Of a stretch of DNA of 64,000 bases, positions 18,615 through 27,145 are shown piece by piece; positions within the stretch are counted from its first letter, which is position 1; the number at the start of each line of letters is the position of its first letter. A program made the translations under genes and the position numbers. Origin of the DNA: Desulforamulus reducens MI-1 (GTDB lineage Bacteria > Bacillota > Desulfotomaculia > Desulfotomaculales > Desulfotomaculaceae); contig NC_009253.1 of the NCBI RefSeq assembly GCF_000016165.1, forward strand, positions 3,111,484 to 3,175,483, given 5' to 3'. Under the pieces are notes generated by a model that saw only the letters and a list, made by a program, of their open reading frames with translations, was not told where the DNA came from and made no database searches.

Positions 18615-19046
18615 CTAGATTTGATAAACCTTATCACCGGGTACAATACGAACACCATTGGCCTGTAAAAGCTCGATTGCTTCGTCCACCTGCTCAACCC
18701 GAAAAACAATCAAGGCAGCAGTGGTGGTTTGTGTGACAAAGGCATATAAATACTCAATATTTATTCCAACCTTCTCCAGTAAACGTAAAATACTGCTTAA
18801 CCCACCGGGCTGGTCAGAAACTTCCACCGCAATAACATCCGTTGTACTGACTGTAAACCCCTGATCCTTTAGTACCTGATAGGCCAATTGAGGCTTATTC
18901 ACTATTAAACGCAGAATACCAAAATCTGTCGTGTCGGCAATGGAGAGTGCACGAATATTAATACCATTTTGTCCCAGTACATCTGTTACTTTGGCCAGCC
19001 GTCCCTCTTTATTCTCCAGGAATATGGAAATTTGCTGTACTCGCAC
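18615..19046 (-). CDS. Tandem ACT-domain amino-acid-binding protein
   Basis: A 143-residue protein made of two ACT domains (about residues 1-68 and 70-143), the fold that binds amino acids in regulators. The first carries QISIFLENKEGRLAKVTDVL, the second IAVEVSDQPGGLSSILRLLE. No catalytic domain is attached. In anaerobes such genes often follow paaK and indolepyruvate oxidoreductase genes, so aromatic amino acid sensing is likely; this is inference. The GTG start at 19044-19046 follows GGGGG by 8 nt. It is 25 bp downstream of paaK. Confidence 0.88.
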   Translation of the reverse strand: MRVQQISIFLENKEGRLAKVTDVLGQNGINIRALSIADTTDFGILRLIVNKPQLAYQVLKDQGFTVSTTDVIAVEVSDQPGGLSSILRLLEKVGINIEYLYAFVTQTTTAALIVFRVEQVDEAIELLQANGVRIVPGDKVYQI

Positions 19047-19071
19047 ATTGATTACCCCCTTTTCCTAATTT

Positions 19072-20376
19072 TTATAATTCCCTTTTATCAATAACTCTTT
19101 TCGCCTTACCTTCGCTTCTGGGCAAAGACTTGGGTTCCACCAGTTTAATTTTTGCAGAAATACCCAGTACACTTAAAATACGACTTCGTAATTTTCTCTC
19201 TAAAACCTCTAGTCCGGCAATTTTATCGGAAAACATTTTAGAAGAAAGTTCTACATGGATCTCCAAATCATCCATGGAAGCTTTACGATCCACCACCAGA
19301 AGATAATGGGGCTCGGTTTCACCAAATTCCAACAATACACTTTCAATTTGAGTTGGGAATACATTTACACCCCGAATAATAAGCATATCATCGGTCCGCC
19401 CGGTTATGCGCTCCATACGCAGGTGCGTTCTTCCACAGGCACATTTTTCTGGATAAAGGGCTGAAATATCCCTGGTACGGTAGCGGATGACGGGGAAACC
19501 TTCCTTGGTCAGGGTCGTAAAGACCAGTTCTCCCCTTTCACCATAGGGCAAAGGTTCTTCGGTCACTGGGTCAATAATCTCTGGAATAAAATGATCTTCA
19601 CAAATGTGGAGCCCATTTTTATAGGCACATTCGATGGCTACTCCAGGTCCTAAAACCTCACTTAAGCCGTATATATCATGGGCACGGATGCCAAGTTTCT
19701 CTTCTAACTGGTCTCTCATATTGTTGGACCAGGGCTCTGCACCAAAGATACCGGCCTTTAATCTTAGATTTTTAAGGTCTATACCAGCCGCATGAATTTC
19801 ATCGGCTAGATATAGGGCATAGGAAGGTGTACAGGTTAAAATTGTCGTACCAAAATCCTGCATCAGCATAATCTGACGTGCTGTATTCCCCCCCGAAATG
19901 GGCACAATGGTTGCCCCTAAACGTTCGGTACCATAATGAATGCCCAGACCACCAGTAAAAAGCCCGTAACCATAGGAATTTTGTACCACATCTTCTTTGG
20001 TCCCGCCCACCATTGTAATACAACGGGCCACCAGATCGGACCATGTTTCCAGGTCTTTTTTGGTATAGCCAACCACAATGGGTTTTCCAGTGGTACCGGA
20101 TGAAGCATGCATCCGCACAATTTCACTGCGTGGAACAGCAAACAATCCAAAGGGATAGGTATCCCGCAGGTCTTTTTTGGTGGTAAAGGGTAAATATTTT
20201 AGATCGCTAAGGGAGCGAATATCCCCAAGAGTTATCCCTTTCTCTTGAAAGGCCTGACGGTAAAAAGGAACATAAGTATAAACCCTTTCTACCAGGCTTT
20301 TCAGTCTTTTAAGTTGAATTTCTGCCAACTGCTCCCTCGACATTGTTTCATGATATGCATCCCAATATAAAGACAT
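19072..20376 (-). CDS. paaK: Phenylacetate-CoA ligase
   Basis: AMP-forming ligase that activates phenylacetate (or a related arylacetate) to its CoA thioester. The protein has 434 residues, the usual length. The P-loop-like [17 protein letters not shown] near residue 90, [14 protein letters not shown] near 240, and [19 protein letters not shown] in the C-terminal lid are typical. It is the first gene behind a T-box leader and is followed by a tandem ACT protein. In anaerobes this enzyme can feed reductive synthesis of aromatic amino acids via 2-oxoacid oxidoreductases. The Phe-type T-box supports such a biosynthetic or salvage role over degradation. The oxidoreductase genes are not in the window. 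Confidence 0.93.
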   Translation of the reverse strand: MSLYWDAYHETMSREQLAEIQLKRLKSLVERVYTYVPFYRQAFQEKGITLGDIRSLSDLKYLPFTTKKDLRDTYPFGLFAVPRSEIVRMHASSGTTGKPIVVGYTKKDLETWSDLVARCITMVGGTKEDVVQNSYGYGLFTGGLGIHYGTERLGATIVPISGGNTARQIMLMQDFGTTILTCTPSYALYLADEIHAAGIDLKNLRLKAGIFGAEPWSNNMRDQLEEKLGIRAHDIYGLSEVLGPGVAIECAYKNGLHICEDHFIPEIIDPVTEEPLPYGERGELVFTTLTKEGFPVIRYRTRDISALYPEKCACGRTHLRMERITGRTDDMLIIRGVNVFPTQIESVLLEFGETEPHYLLVVDRKASMDDLEIHVELSSKMFSDKIAGLEVLERKLRSRILSVLGISAKIKLVEPKSLPRSEGKAKRVIDKREL

Positions 20377-20484
20377 ATCGGCACCTCCATTTTATCAAAT
20401 TGCCATAAAATTTATAAAGTAGAATTTTTAGGAATTACATTATTTTTTCATCCCATTACCCCCAAAATAGACCCCCTTCCTAGA

Positions 20485-20906
20485 AAAAATAAAAAACTCC
20501 GTCCCAGCAAGGGACGGAGATACATTCCGCGGTACCACCCTAATTGGCCAGAGGCCCCACTTGTAAAGTACGGGAACACATCAAACCAGTAAAGAAACCA
20601 TAAAAAAACCCCGATCCCCAAGGGACGGAGTTACTTTCCGTGGTACCACCCTAATTGCAAAAAGGCCACTTTACCGGTACGGGACATGATCCGATACCTC
20701 TTCCCTTTTAACGGCGGGAAATCCCGTCTGCACCTACTGAACTTTCAGCACAGCAACTCCGGAGGGAACTTCAATCGGCCATACCTTAAAGAAGCTTCCA
20801 GTCTCGGCTTCTTCTCCCTGCAAGGCTGGGATGATTTACTTTTCTCCATCATCGGCTTTCCATATCAACTTAGAATTAAATTACCATAGCCCCCGTTCAG
20901 AGTCAA
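20485..20906 (-). promoter_or_regulatory. T-box riboswitch with duplicated antiterminator/terminator module, probably Phe-responsive
   Basis: On the minus strand a promoter (TTGACT 20901-20906, 17 bp, TAATTT 20878-20883) is followed by a full T-box. Stem I has an AAGAAGC/GCTTCTT distal arm. GAAG-TTC sits just before CTCCGGAG in the specifier position, pointing to UUC (Phe). The antiterminator AGGGTGGTACCACGG (about 20638-20654) is followed by a terminator (20602-20630). About 57 nt later comes a second antiterminator AGGGTGGTACCGCGG (20527-20543) and a strong terminator (CTCCGTCCC/GGGACGGAG, 20497-20519, T-run). No room exists for a second stem I. UGGU in both matches a tRNA ending ACCA. The region controls paaK. 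Confidence 0.9.
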
Positions 20907-21059
20907 TGTTTTTTCCGAATTTATTTTACATAGGGACTGTCCAATTTCCGTACAAATTATAGTATGAGTGACAACTTCCTTTAGGTCCCCTGCCCCACTG
21001 TTCGGTCTGTGCTTTTCTATACACAATAAAAACCCTTATTATATAAGTTATTAACAGAC

Positions 21060-21104
21060 TTATCCACATTGTCCACAGGACTTCTTCCACAGAACAGTGG
21101 ATAA
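21060..21104. other. Cluster of DnaA-box-like sequences
   Basis: TTATCCACA (21060-21068, perfect consensus) is directly followed by TTGTCCACA (21069-21077). TCTTCCACA (21083-21091) and an inverted TTATCCACT (21096-21104) come next. Four boxes in 45 bp, in an AT-rich spacer between the T-box promoter and tsaD. No dnaA, dnaN or parAB genes are near, so this is not the usual oriC setting. The rest of 20907-21187 shows no gene. Confidence 0.55.
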
Positions 21105-21187
21105 GTAAAAAAAGTTGACTCATTTTGTGTATTTTAGTCATTATATTACATTATTCGAGCTTAGTTAATAACCTGGTTTTTATCTTG

Positions 21188-22210
21188 TTAATAGCGGTCC
21201 TCCCCTAAGGGCAAGCTTGGAAGGGCATTTAATGTTAAAGGTGCAAAATCGCCCCTAAGATATTTATAGTAGCCCGCACAGGCAATCATGGCAGCATTAT
21301 CAGTGCAAAGATTTATAGGCGGGAAAAACACCTGGCAGCCGGCTAAAGCGGCTCTCTCTTGAAGCAATTCCCGAAGACCCTGGTTTGCTGCCACACCACC
21401 CGCCAGCATGATGGTTTTAACACCGATTTTTCGGGTTGCCATGATGGTCTTTTCAACCAATACCTCCACCACTGCCCTCTGGAAGCTGGCAGCCAGGTCA
21501 GCTTTGTTGATTTCCTCATTTAGCATCTTGGCTCTATTTAAATAGTTTAATACAGCGGATTTTAACCCACTGAAACTGAAATCAAAGCTGCCTTCTTCCA
21601 AATAAGCCCTGGGAAACTGAATGGCTTGGGGGTTACCATTTTTGGCCAATTTATCAATTAAAGGCCCCCCCGGGTAGCCAAGACCCATGGAACGGGCTAC
21701 TTTGTCAAAGGCTTCACCCGCTGCATCATCCCGGGTTCGTCCCAATAATTTATATTCACCACGGCTGGGTAAGTATACTAAATCAGAATGCCCACCAGAA
21801 ACCACTAAGCAAAGTAAAGGAAACTGTAAATCCGGTTGGGCCAAAAAGTTTGCTGAAATATGTCCTTCCAAGTGGTTGACACCAATTAAGGGAACATCTA
21901 GAGAATAGGCCATGGCCTTGGCAGCTGCTACCCCCACCAGTAGCGCACCTACCAAACCAGGTCCATAGGTGACGGCCACTGCATCCAGATCAACGGGAGC
22001 CACTCCGGCCTTGTCCAGGGCTTCTATGATTACAGGGTGAACATTCTCCAAATGTTTTCTGGAAGCCACCTCTGGTACTACACCACCAAACTTTTTATGA
22101 ATTTCTATTTGGGAAGATATAATATTGGATCGTAGATCAACCCCATCCACTAAAACCGCAGCGGAGGTTTCATCACAAGACGTTTCAATGCCTAAGATTG
22201 TAATACCCAT
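21188..22210 (-). CDS. tsaD: tRNA N6-adenosine threonylcarbamoyltransferase TsaD
   Basis: Transfers the threonylcarbamoyl group to A37 of ANN-reading tRNAs, with TsaB and TsaE. Starting at ATG 22208-22210, 5 nt after GGAGG, it has 340 residues ([20 protein letters not shown]). The metal-binding [10 protein letters not shown] near residue 113, the nucleotide-binding [12 protein letters not shown] and [14 protein letters not shown] are present. It is the last gene of the compact minus-strand cluster tsaE-tsaB-rimI-tsaD. Confidence 0.98.
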   Translation of the reverse strand: MGITILGIETSCDETSAAVLVDGVDLRSNIISSQIEIHKKFGGVVPEVASRKHLENVHPVIIEALDKAGVAPVDLDAVAVTYGPGLVGALLVGVAAAKAMAYSLDVPLIGVNHLEGHISANFLAQPDLQFPLLCLVVSGGHSDLVYLPSRGEYKLLGRTRDDAAGEAFDKVARSMGLGYPGGPLIDKLAKNGNPQAIQFPRAYLEEGSFDFSFSGLKSAVLNYLNRAKMLNEEINKADLAASFQRAVVEVLVEKTIMATRKIGVKTIMLAGGVAANQGLRELLQERAALAGCQVFFPPINLCTDNAAMIACAGYYKYLRGDFAPLTLNALPSLPLGEDRY

Positions 22211-22237
22211 GCTTTCCTCCATTTTTTCATTCGCAAT

Positions 22238-22717
22238 TTATTCTTTTTCCATAGTATCAACCACAGGCCAATTGCCCATGTCCACCCACATGATAATGGC
22301 ATCTTCATTTGTATCGGTATAATATTTTTTGCGAAGCCCCTTTTCTTTAAAGCCTACTTTTTCGTATAATTGGCGAGCGGTATAATTGGAAGGCCTAACT
22401 TCCAAGGTCATGCGCATGGCACCCCTTAATACCGCCTGACGCATCATTTCCAACAATAGGGCTTTGCCGATCTTTTTGCCCCGGTAATCCGGGTGAACAG
22501 CTATGTTGGTAATATGAGCTTCATCAAGAACCAGCCACATTCCAGCATAGGCAATTACCTTCTCTTGCTGGATGGCTACTAAATATACTGCAAAATTATT
22601 TTGAGTAATTTCATAGGTAAAGGATTGCTGGGACCAGGGCGTTGGAAAGGAAACCTGCTCAATTTGCAGCACACCTGGAATGTGTTCAACCGTCATTTCA
22701 GCCAGCATAAAATCCAT
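22238..22717 (-). CDS. rimI: Ribosomal protein S18-alanine N-acetyltransferase RimI
   Basis: GNAT acetyltransferase of 159 residues expected to acetylate the N-terminal alanine of ribosomal protein S18. The acetyl-CoA motif is VHPDYRGKKIGKALLLEMM, with ITNIAVHPDYRG before it and RPSNYTARQLYEKVGF after. It lies 4 bp after tsaB and 27 bp ahead of tsaD, the standard location for rimI. The start ATG at 22715-22717 follows AGGTGA. Some members of this position acetylate other targets. Confidence 0.92.
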   Translation of the reverse strand: MDFMLAEMTVEHIPGVLQIEQVSFPTPWSQQSFTYEITQNNFAVYLVAIQQEKVIAYAGMWLVLDEAHITNIAVHPDYRGKKIGKALLLEMMRQAVLRGAMRMTLEVRPSNYTARQLYEKVGFKEKGLRKKYYTDTNEDAIIMWVDMGNWPVVDTMEKE

Positions 22718-22721
22718 AACT

Positions 22722-23429
22722 TCACCTACTTTCGCATTTGGCGGCTAACTTAACCTCTGCTTCGGATAATCTGATATATTCTGGTTCCAGATCTAGGGGC
22801 ATTACCCCACCCCCGGCCAGCATTTCCCAATAACCTAATTCAGCCACTGCTGCACCTCTGGGCAATTGGGCAGATTGAGCTCCAAATAGCGCCCGCTGAC
22901 CCAATAATTTTATAATTTCTTCCTGATAAACCGGTACAGCATCCCCCACAAAGGTAACAGGCCCTGGCCACTTCTCTAATTTCTGAACTAACTCAGAAAT
23001 TCCAATGGCCAAGGGACCTTCCAACATTTCAGGCCGACCCGTTCTACCCCTAAAGATACTGGTGTAGACTTCGTTCTTACGGGCATTTAAGATAGGACAA
23101 ACAATCTGCTCTCGGGCCATCAAAGGTAAAGCCAGGGCCTCTAGGGTAGATACCCCTATAATCGGAATCTGCCAAATCCATGCCAGGGTTTTGGCTGTTG
23201 TCATACCAATCCTTAGTCCGGTAAAGGAACCAGGTCCCGAAGATACTGCCACAGCATTCACTTGCTTAGTCGTTATCCCCGCTTCTTCAATAATATCTTT
23301 AATCATTGGCAATAAATTGACCGAATGGGTTCGACGGTTGTTCACAAGGCGTTCTGCCAGGATTCGTCCGTTCTCCACCATCGCTACCCCAGCCACCGGT
23401 GTTGCTGCTTCAATTCCCAGAATGTACAA
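22722..23429 (-). CDS. tsaB: tRNA threonylcarbamoyladenosine biosynthesis protein TsaB
   Basis: Non-catalytic ASKHA-fold partner that dimerises with TsaD for t6A synthesis. The protein has 235 residues. The N-terminal LGIEAATPVAGVAMVENG and AVSSGPGSFTGLRIGMTTAK near residue 62 are diagnostic. The start is TTG at 23427-23429, and it overlaps the 3' end of tsaE by 20 bp, showing translational coupling. The next gene, rimI, starts 4 bp after its stop codon. Confidence 0.95.
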   Translation of the reverse strand: MYILGIEAATPVAGVAMVENGRILAERLVNNRRTHSVNLLPMIKDIIEEAGITTKQVNAVAVSSGPGSFTGLRIGMTTAKTLAWIWQIPIIGVSTLEALALPLMAREQIVCPILNARKNEVYTSIFRGRTGRPEMLEGPLAIGISELVQKLEKWPGPVTFVGDAVPVYQEEIIKLLGQRALFGAQSAQLPRGAAVAELGYWEMLAGGGVMPLDLEPEYIRLSEAEVKLAAKCESR

Positions 23430-23895
23430 GTTTGATCAACTCCTCTACTAGCTGTTGATAACGATTGCCCGCAGGCTCAAAATAGACAATACGGACTGAC
23501 TCCGCATTGGCTTCCCTGATTAAATTTATGTCCAATCGCTCCTGGGGTAGAACGTCCCTAACCCGTTGGGCCCATTCAATCAGGCATACACCATGTCCAT
23601 AAAAATATTCTTCATAACCCAGATCCTCCATATCCTCAGGACCGTCCAGGCGATAAACATCAAAGTGGTAAAGGGGCAGCCTGCCCTCATATTCGTTAAT
23701 TAAGGTAAAGGTCGGACTGGTTACTGCACCGGTTACGCCTAACCCTCTGGCCACACCCTGGGAAAAGGCCGTTTTCCCAGCCCCCAGATCTCCATTAAGG
23801 CATATAACATCCCCGGGCTTTAACAAGGTTGCCAACTGTTCTCCTAGGTACTTTGTTTCCTCCGGGGAACCGGTTTTGATTTCCGATAATATCAT
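23410..23895 (-). CDS. tsaE: tRNA threonylcarbamoyladenosine biosynthesis ATPase TsaE
   Basis: P-loop ATPase that turns over the TsaB-TsaD complex during t6A formation. The protein has 161 residues with the Walker A motif NGDLGAGKTAFSQGVARG near residue 34, then VTSPTFTLINEYEG and PLYHFDVYRL. The ATG start is at 23893-23895. It follows thiL by 24 bp and overlaps tsaB by 20 bp. This gene order, thiL-tsaE-tsaB-rimI-tsaD, is common in Firmicutes. Confidence 0.96.
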   Translation of the reverse strand: MILSEIKTGSPEETKYLGEQLATLLKPGDVICLNGDLGAGKTAFSQGVARGLGVTGAVTSPTFTLINEYEGRLPLYHFDVYRLDGPEDMEDLGYEEYFYGHGVCLIEWAQRVRDVLPQERLDINLIREANAESVRIVYFEPAGNRYQQLVEELIKLVHSGN

Positions 23896-23919
23896 ATGTA
23901 TTGATCACCTTTCATTACA

Positions 23920-24924
23920 TTAAAAATGACTGTACCCCTGCAACAGAATGGTTTCTTTGGCGCCATCTTCTTTTTCCAGGACCATCCCTTCCGAAGAGTG
24001 GGTTATAATCCCAATGGCTTTATATAAAATTCCTTCCTTGCCAAGGGCATTCTCTATGTATTCTTGCCGCTCTGGACGAAGAGTAAAAAGAAGTTCATAA
24101 TCCTCGCCGCCATCCATAATCCAATCCAGGGTGTTCCTGCCGGTCAGGCAAGCTAACTGCTCTACCTCAGGCAAAACAGGAAGGCTCTTTTCCCTGATTA
24201 AACAGCCGGCGGAACTTGCCCGGCAGATTTCCCTTAATTCCGCAGCCAACCCATCGCTATTGTCATCAAGGGCTGTGACACCCTCCAACTCACTTAATAT
24301 TCTTGCTGCGGCCACCCGGGGTTCCGGCAGCAGATGGGACCGAATTACTTTTTCCTTCAACTCAACAGGATAGTCACCATTATGACTTAGGATGTAAAGC
24401 CCCGCTGCGGAAGTCCCTAGAAAACCAGTTGTATAAATCAAATCCCCGGGCTTGGCTCCCGAGCGAAATACCGCCCGACCCTCTTCCACTTCACCCATCA
24501 GGGCAATGTTAATCACCAGCGGCCCCGGTGACTTTACGGTATCGCCTCCCACTAGATTAACCTTAAACCGGCAAGCCATCTCCTTTAGGCCCCGGTAGAG
24601 TTCTTCTATATCTTCTACCCGGGTCTCCTCGGGGATTCCTACGGAGACCACGGCATGGCTGGGATACCCCCCCATGGCAGCCACATCACTAATATTGACA
24701 GCCAAGGCCTTATAACCCACTTGATAATATTGAGACCAATCCAAACGAAAGTGAATATTTTCCATCATCATATCTGTTGTCAATAACTGCCATTTTGTTC
24801 CGGGGGGTTTTAAAACTGCTGCATCATCACCGATTCCTGCAATAACCTTCTCCGGGTCATAAAGCATATTCTTGTTTAATAGATCAATTAAGCCAAATTC
24901 ACCAAGCTTTGCCAGTCTCACCAC
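23920..24924 (-). CDS. thiL: Thiamine-monophosphate kinase
   Basis: Phosphorylates TMP to TPP, the last step of thiamine biosynthesis. I start at GTG 24922-24924 (then RLAKLGEFGLIDLL), 10 nt after AGGAGG, giving 334 residues. The open frame continues 37 codons upstream through the thiC terminator, which is not coding. Motifs are IAGIGDDAAVLKPP near residue 27, LTTDMMMENIHFR, ALAVNISDVAAMGG, NLVGGDTVKSPG and the C-terminal MDGGEDYELLFTL. It follows thiC and is 24 bp ahead of tsaE; thiC has its own terminator, so thiL may use a separate promoter. Confidence 0.95.
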   Translation of the reverse strand: MVRLAKLGEFGLIDLLNKNMLYDPEKVIAGIGDDAAVLKPPGTKWQLLTTDMMMENIHFRLDWSQYYQVGYKALAVNISDVAAMGGYPSHAVVSVGIPEETRVEDIEELYRGLKEMACRFKVNLVGGDTVKSPGPLVINIALMGEVEEGRAVFRSGAKPGDLIYTTGFLGTSAAGLYILSHNGDYPVELKEKVIRSHLLPEPRVAAARILSELEGVTALDDNSDGLAAELREICRASSAGCLIREKSLPVLPEVEQLACLTGRNTLDWIMDGGEDYELLFTLRPERQEYIENALGKEGILYKAIGIITHSSEGMVLEKEDGAKETILLQGYSHF

Positions 24925-24959
24925 AGGGCAACTCCCTCCTGCCAAACTATGGTTATTAT

Positions 24960-24994
24960 ATAGCAAAAACCCCCTATCTGTAAAAGATAGAGGG
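24960..24994 (-). terminator. thiC terminator
   Basis: CCCCCTATCT (24970-24979) pairs with AGATAGAGGG (24985-24994) with one mismatch. On the minus strand it is followed by a T5 run, 35 bp after the thiC stop codon. Confidence 0.8.
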
Positions 24995-25028
24995 CTGAGT
25001 ATTGCCAATTCCGGGTCCTTTAAACAGC

Positions 25029-26327
25029 CTAACAAGATTCCGGTTCTTTACCCAAGTACTGGGCCACAATTTTCATAGCGCAAAAATCGCCGCACATGGT
25101 GCAAGCCTCATGACCATCAGGATTACGTTCTTGCCTAATTTTTGCTGCCCTTTGTGGATCAATGGCCAGTTTTATTTGTTCATCCCAGTCCAGTGCCTTA
25201 CGTGCCCTGGCCATTTTTTTATCCCATTCCAGGGCTCCGGGAATCCCTTTGACAATATCCGCAGCATGGGCTGCAATACGAGAGGCCATAATCCCTTCTC
25301 GTACATCCTCCAGGGTTGGTAAACCCAGATGTTCCGCTGGGGTAACGTAACATAAGAAATCTGCCCCTGCGGCAGCAGCTACGGTTCCGCCAATGGCTGC
25401 GGTTATATGGTCATAACCCGGTGCAACATCTGTAACCAAGGGACCCAGCACATAAAAGGGCGCCCCTTTGCAGAGGGTTTTTTGCACCTCAATGTTGGCC
25501 CGAATTTGATCCAACGGAACATGACCAGGTCCCTCCACCATGGCCTGAACTCCTTTTTCCCTGGCTTTATCCACCAATTCACCCAGGATAATCAACTCCT
25601 GGATTTGTGCCCTATCAGTTGCATCTGCCAGGCAACCCGGACGCAAACCGTCTCCAAGACTTAATGTTACATCATATTTCAAGCAAATATCCAGCAGTCG
25701 GTCGAATTGCTCATACAAAGGGTTTTCTTTCCCATGATGAAGCATCCAACCTGTCAGGAAGGACCCTCCCCTGCTTACAATATCTGTAATGCGGGACTGC
25801 TTTTTAATGCGTTCTAAAACTTCAAGGGTAATCCCACAATGAACGGTAATAAAATCAACACCGTCTGAACAGTGTCTTTCAACCACTTCAAAAAGATCAT
25901 CGGCAGTCATGGCAATCATGCTACCCCTTTTGTTACGGTTTTCTAAAAAAGATTGATAGATCGGTACTGTACCCACTGCAATGGTACTTTCTTCAATGAT
26001 CCGTCGGCGCCCCTGGTCAATTTCTCCACCAGTACTTAAGTCCATTACAGCATCTGCTCCGGCTTCCAGTACAACCTTAAGTTTTTCCAGTTCTTTTTCT
26101 ATATCCGTAAAACTGGTGGATGTACCAATATTGGCATTAACCTTTGTTTTTAGACCCTTGCCAAAACCAACGGGATCTAAATTGCGGTGATTAATATTCG
26201 CAGGGATAACAATGCTTCCTTCAGCAACACCCTGCCGTATAAATTCCGGGCTAAGGCCTTCCTTTTCAGCCACCCGTTTCATGGCAGTGGTTATTTCCCC
26301 TGCCCTCGCCGCTAGCATTTGCGTCAT
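25029..26327 (-). CDS. thiC: Phosphomethylpyrimidine synthase ThiC
   Basis: Radical SAM enzyme that rearranges aminoimidazole ribotide into HMP phosphate for thiamine. The protein has 432 residues, the shorter form common in Firmicutes. Motifs are [46 protein letters not shown] and [19 protein letters not shown]. The C-terminal cluster motif reads [11 protein letters not shown], giving Cx2Cx3C by my reading. The gene is under a TPP riboswitch with a terminator in its leader and ends in its own terminator before thiL. Confidence 0.96.
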   Translation of the reverse strand: MTQMLAARAGEITTAMKRVAEKEGLSPEFIRQGVAEGSIVIPANINHRNLDPVGFGKGLKTKVNANIGTSTSFTDIEKELEKLKVVLEAGADAVMDLSTGGEIDQGRRRIIEESTIAVGTVPIYQSFLENRNKRGSMIAMTADDLFEVVERHCSDGVDFITVHCGITLEVLERIKKQSRITDIVSRGGSFLTGWMLHHGKENPLYEQFDRLLDICLKYDVTLSLGDGLRPGCLADATDRAQIQELIILGELVDKAREKGVQAMVEGPGHVPLDQIRANIEVQKTLCKGAPFYVLGPLVTDVAPGYDHITAAIGGTVAAAAGADFLCYVTPAEHLGLPTLEDVREGIMASRIAAHAADIVKGIPGALEWDKKMARARKALDWDEQIKLAIDPQRAAKIRQERNPDGHEACTMCGDFCAMKIVAQYLGKEPESC

Positions 26328-26341
26328 AGCTTCTCCTCCTT

Positions 26342-26495
26342 AGAAAAATAAAAAATGCCCATAGGAAATATGGGCATAAAATAGTATAGTACTCCCCACA
26401 TTCCCTTCGCTGGTATTAACCAGATCAGGTTCAAAGAGTCAAGCACATCATCGGGTGCCTATCTCAGCCCGCCTCTTCGGGCCCCCCTAATGGTT
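26342..26495 (-). promoter_or_regulatory. TPP riboswitch and its expression-platform terminator
   Basis: On the minus strand the THI-box core is clear: GGGCTGAGATAGGCACCCG (about 26453-26471) and CCTGATCTGGTTAATACCAG (about 26411-26430), followed by CGAAGGGAA. Downstream, ATGCCCATA (26355-26363) and TATGGGCAT (26369-26377) form a terminator with a long T-run. Thiamine pyrophosphate binding would favour termination ahead of thiC. Confidence 0.95.
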
Positions 26496-26610
26496 TATAT
26501 TCAATTATCCCTTTTATTCAACAGTAAGTCACTAAATTCCTGCGTGTCGAGAAAAACTTTACCTATGCAAGTCTTGATGCAGTATACCCGTGAAAAAAGT
26601 TAAACTACCC

Positions 26611-27018
26611 CTAGGCATAGTTGCTAATACAGGCCTGCTGATAAGATTTTCTATTTGTGGTAATATAACCCAATAAGTTTTTGATTTCATCCACGTCAAA
26701 GGGCTTGCTCATACACATAAAGTCACCCTTTTGCATAGCAATTGTTGCTGTGTCTTCAGCACTATAGGCAGTCATCATAACAACTTCTGTATTAGGGGCA
26801 AGGGATTTAATTTTACCAAGGGCTTCTAGACCACCCATGATTGGCATTCTTACGTCCATAAAAATTAAATCCGGTTTCACGTTACGAACCTTATCCACTG
26901 CTTCGACACCATTCTGAGCTGTATAGACATTATGCCCGGACTCCTTAACCAGTATTTCTAAGAGGTAACGTACTCCTGCTTGATCATCTACAATTAACAC
27001 ATCCAGTGTTGATTTCAT
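26611..27018 (-). CDS. Spo0F-like single-domain response regulator
   Basis: A 135-residue receiver domain without an output domain. From the ATG at 27016-27018, 9 nt after GGGAGG, the acidic pair is VDDQ (D11-D12), the phospho-acceptor is D55 in LIFMDVRMP, the switch Thr is T83 in MMTAY and the Lys is K105 in MSKPF. These positions match Spo0F almost residue for residue. A role as phosphorelay intermediate for sporulation is therefore likely but inferred, as stand-alone receivers can serve chemotaxis or other paths. It is a single-gene unit. Confidence 0.85.
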   Translation of the reverse strand: MKSTLDVLIVDDQAGVRYLLEILVKESGHNVYTAQNGVEAVDKVRNVKPDLIFMDVRMPIMGGLEALGKIKSLAPNTEVVMMTAYSAEDTATIAMQKGDFMCMSKPFDVDEIKNLLGYITTNRKSYQQACISNYA

Positions 27019-27145
27019 TTTTCTACGCCTCCCGACATTTTGTGACATTGTTCCATAAAAGGTACATATTACCAATTTTACTTATTGTTTTCGACGGGAG
27101 TTTGATAAATCCTTCTAAATAAATTGAAATCTTATAGGAATTTTT

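Noticed and set aside
21060-21104. Chromosomal origin oriC
   Set aside because: DnaA boxes are present, but there is no dnaA, dnaN, recF or gyr gene nearby and no long AT-rich unwinding element next to the boxes.
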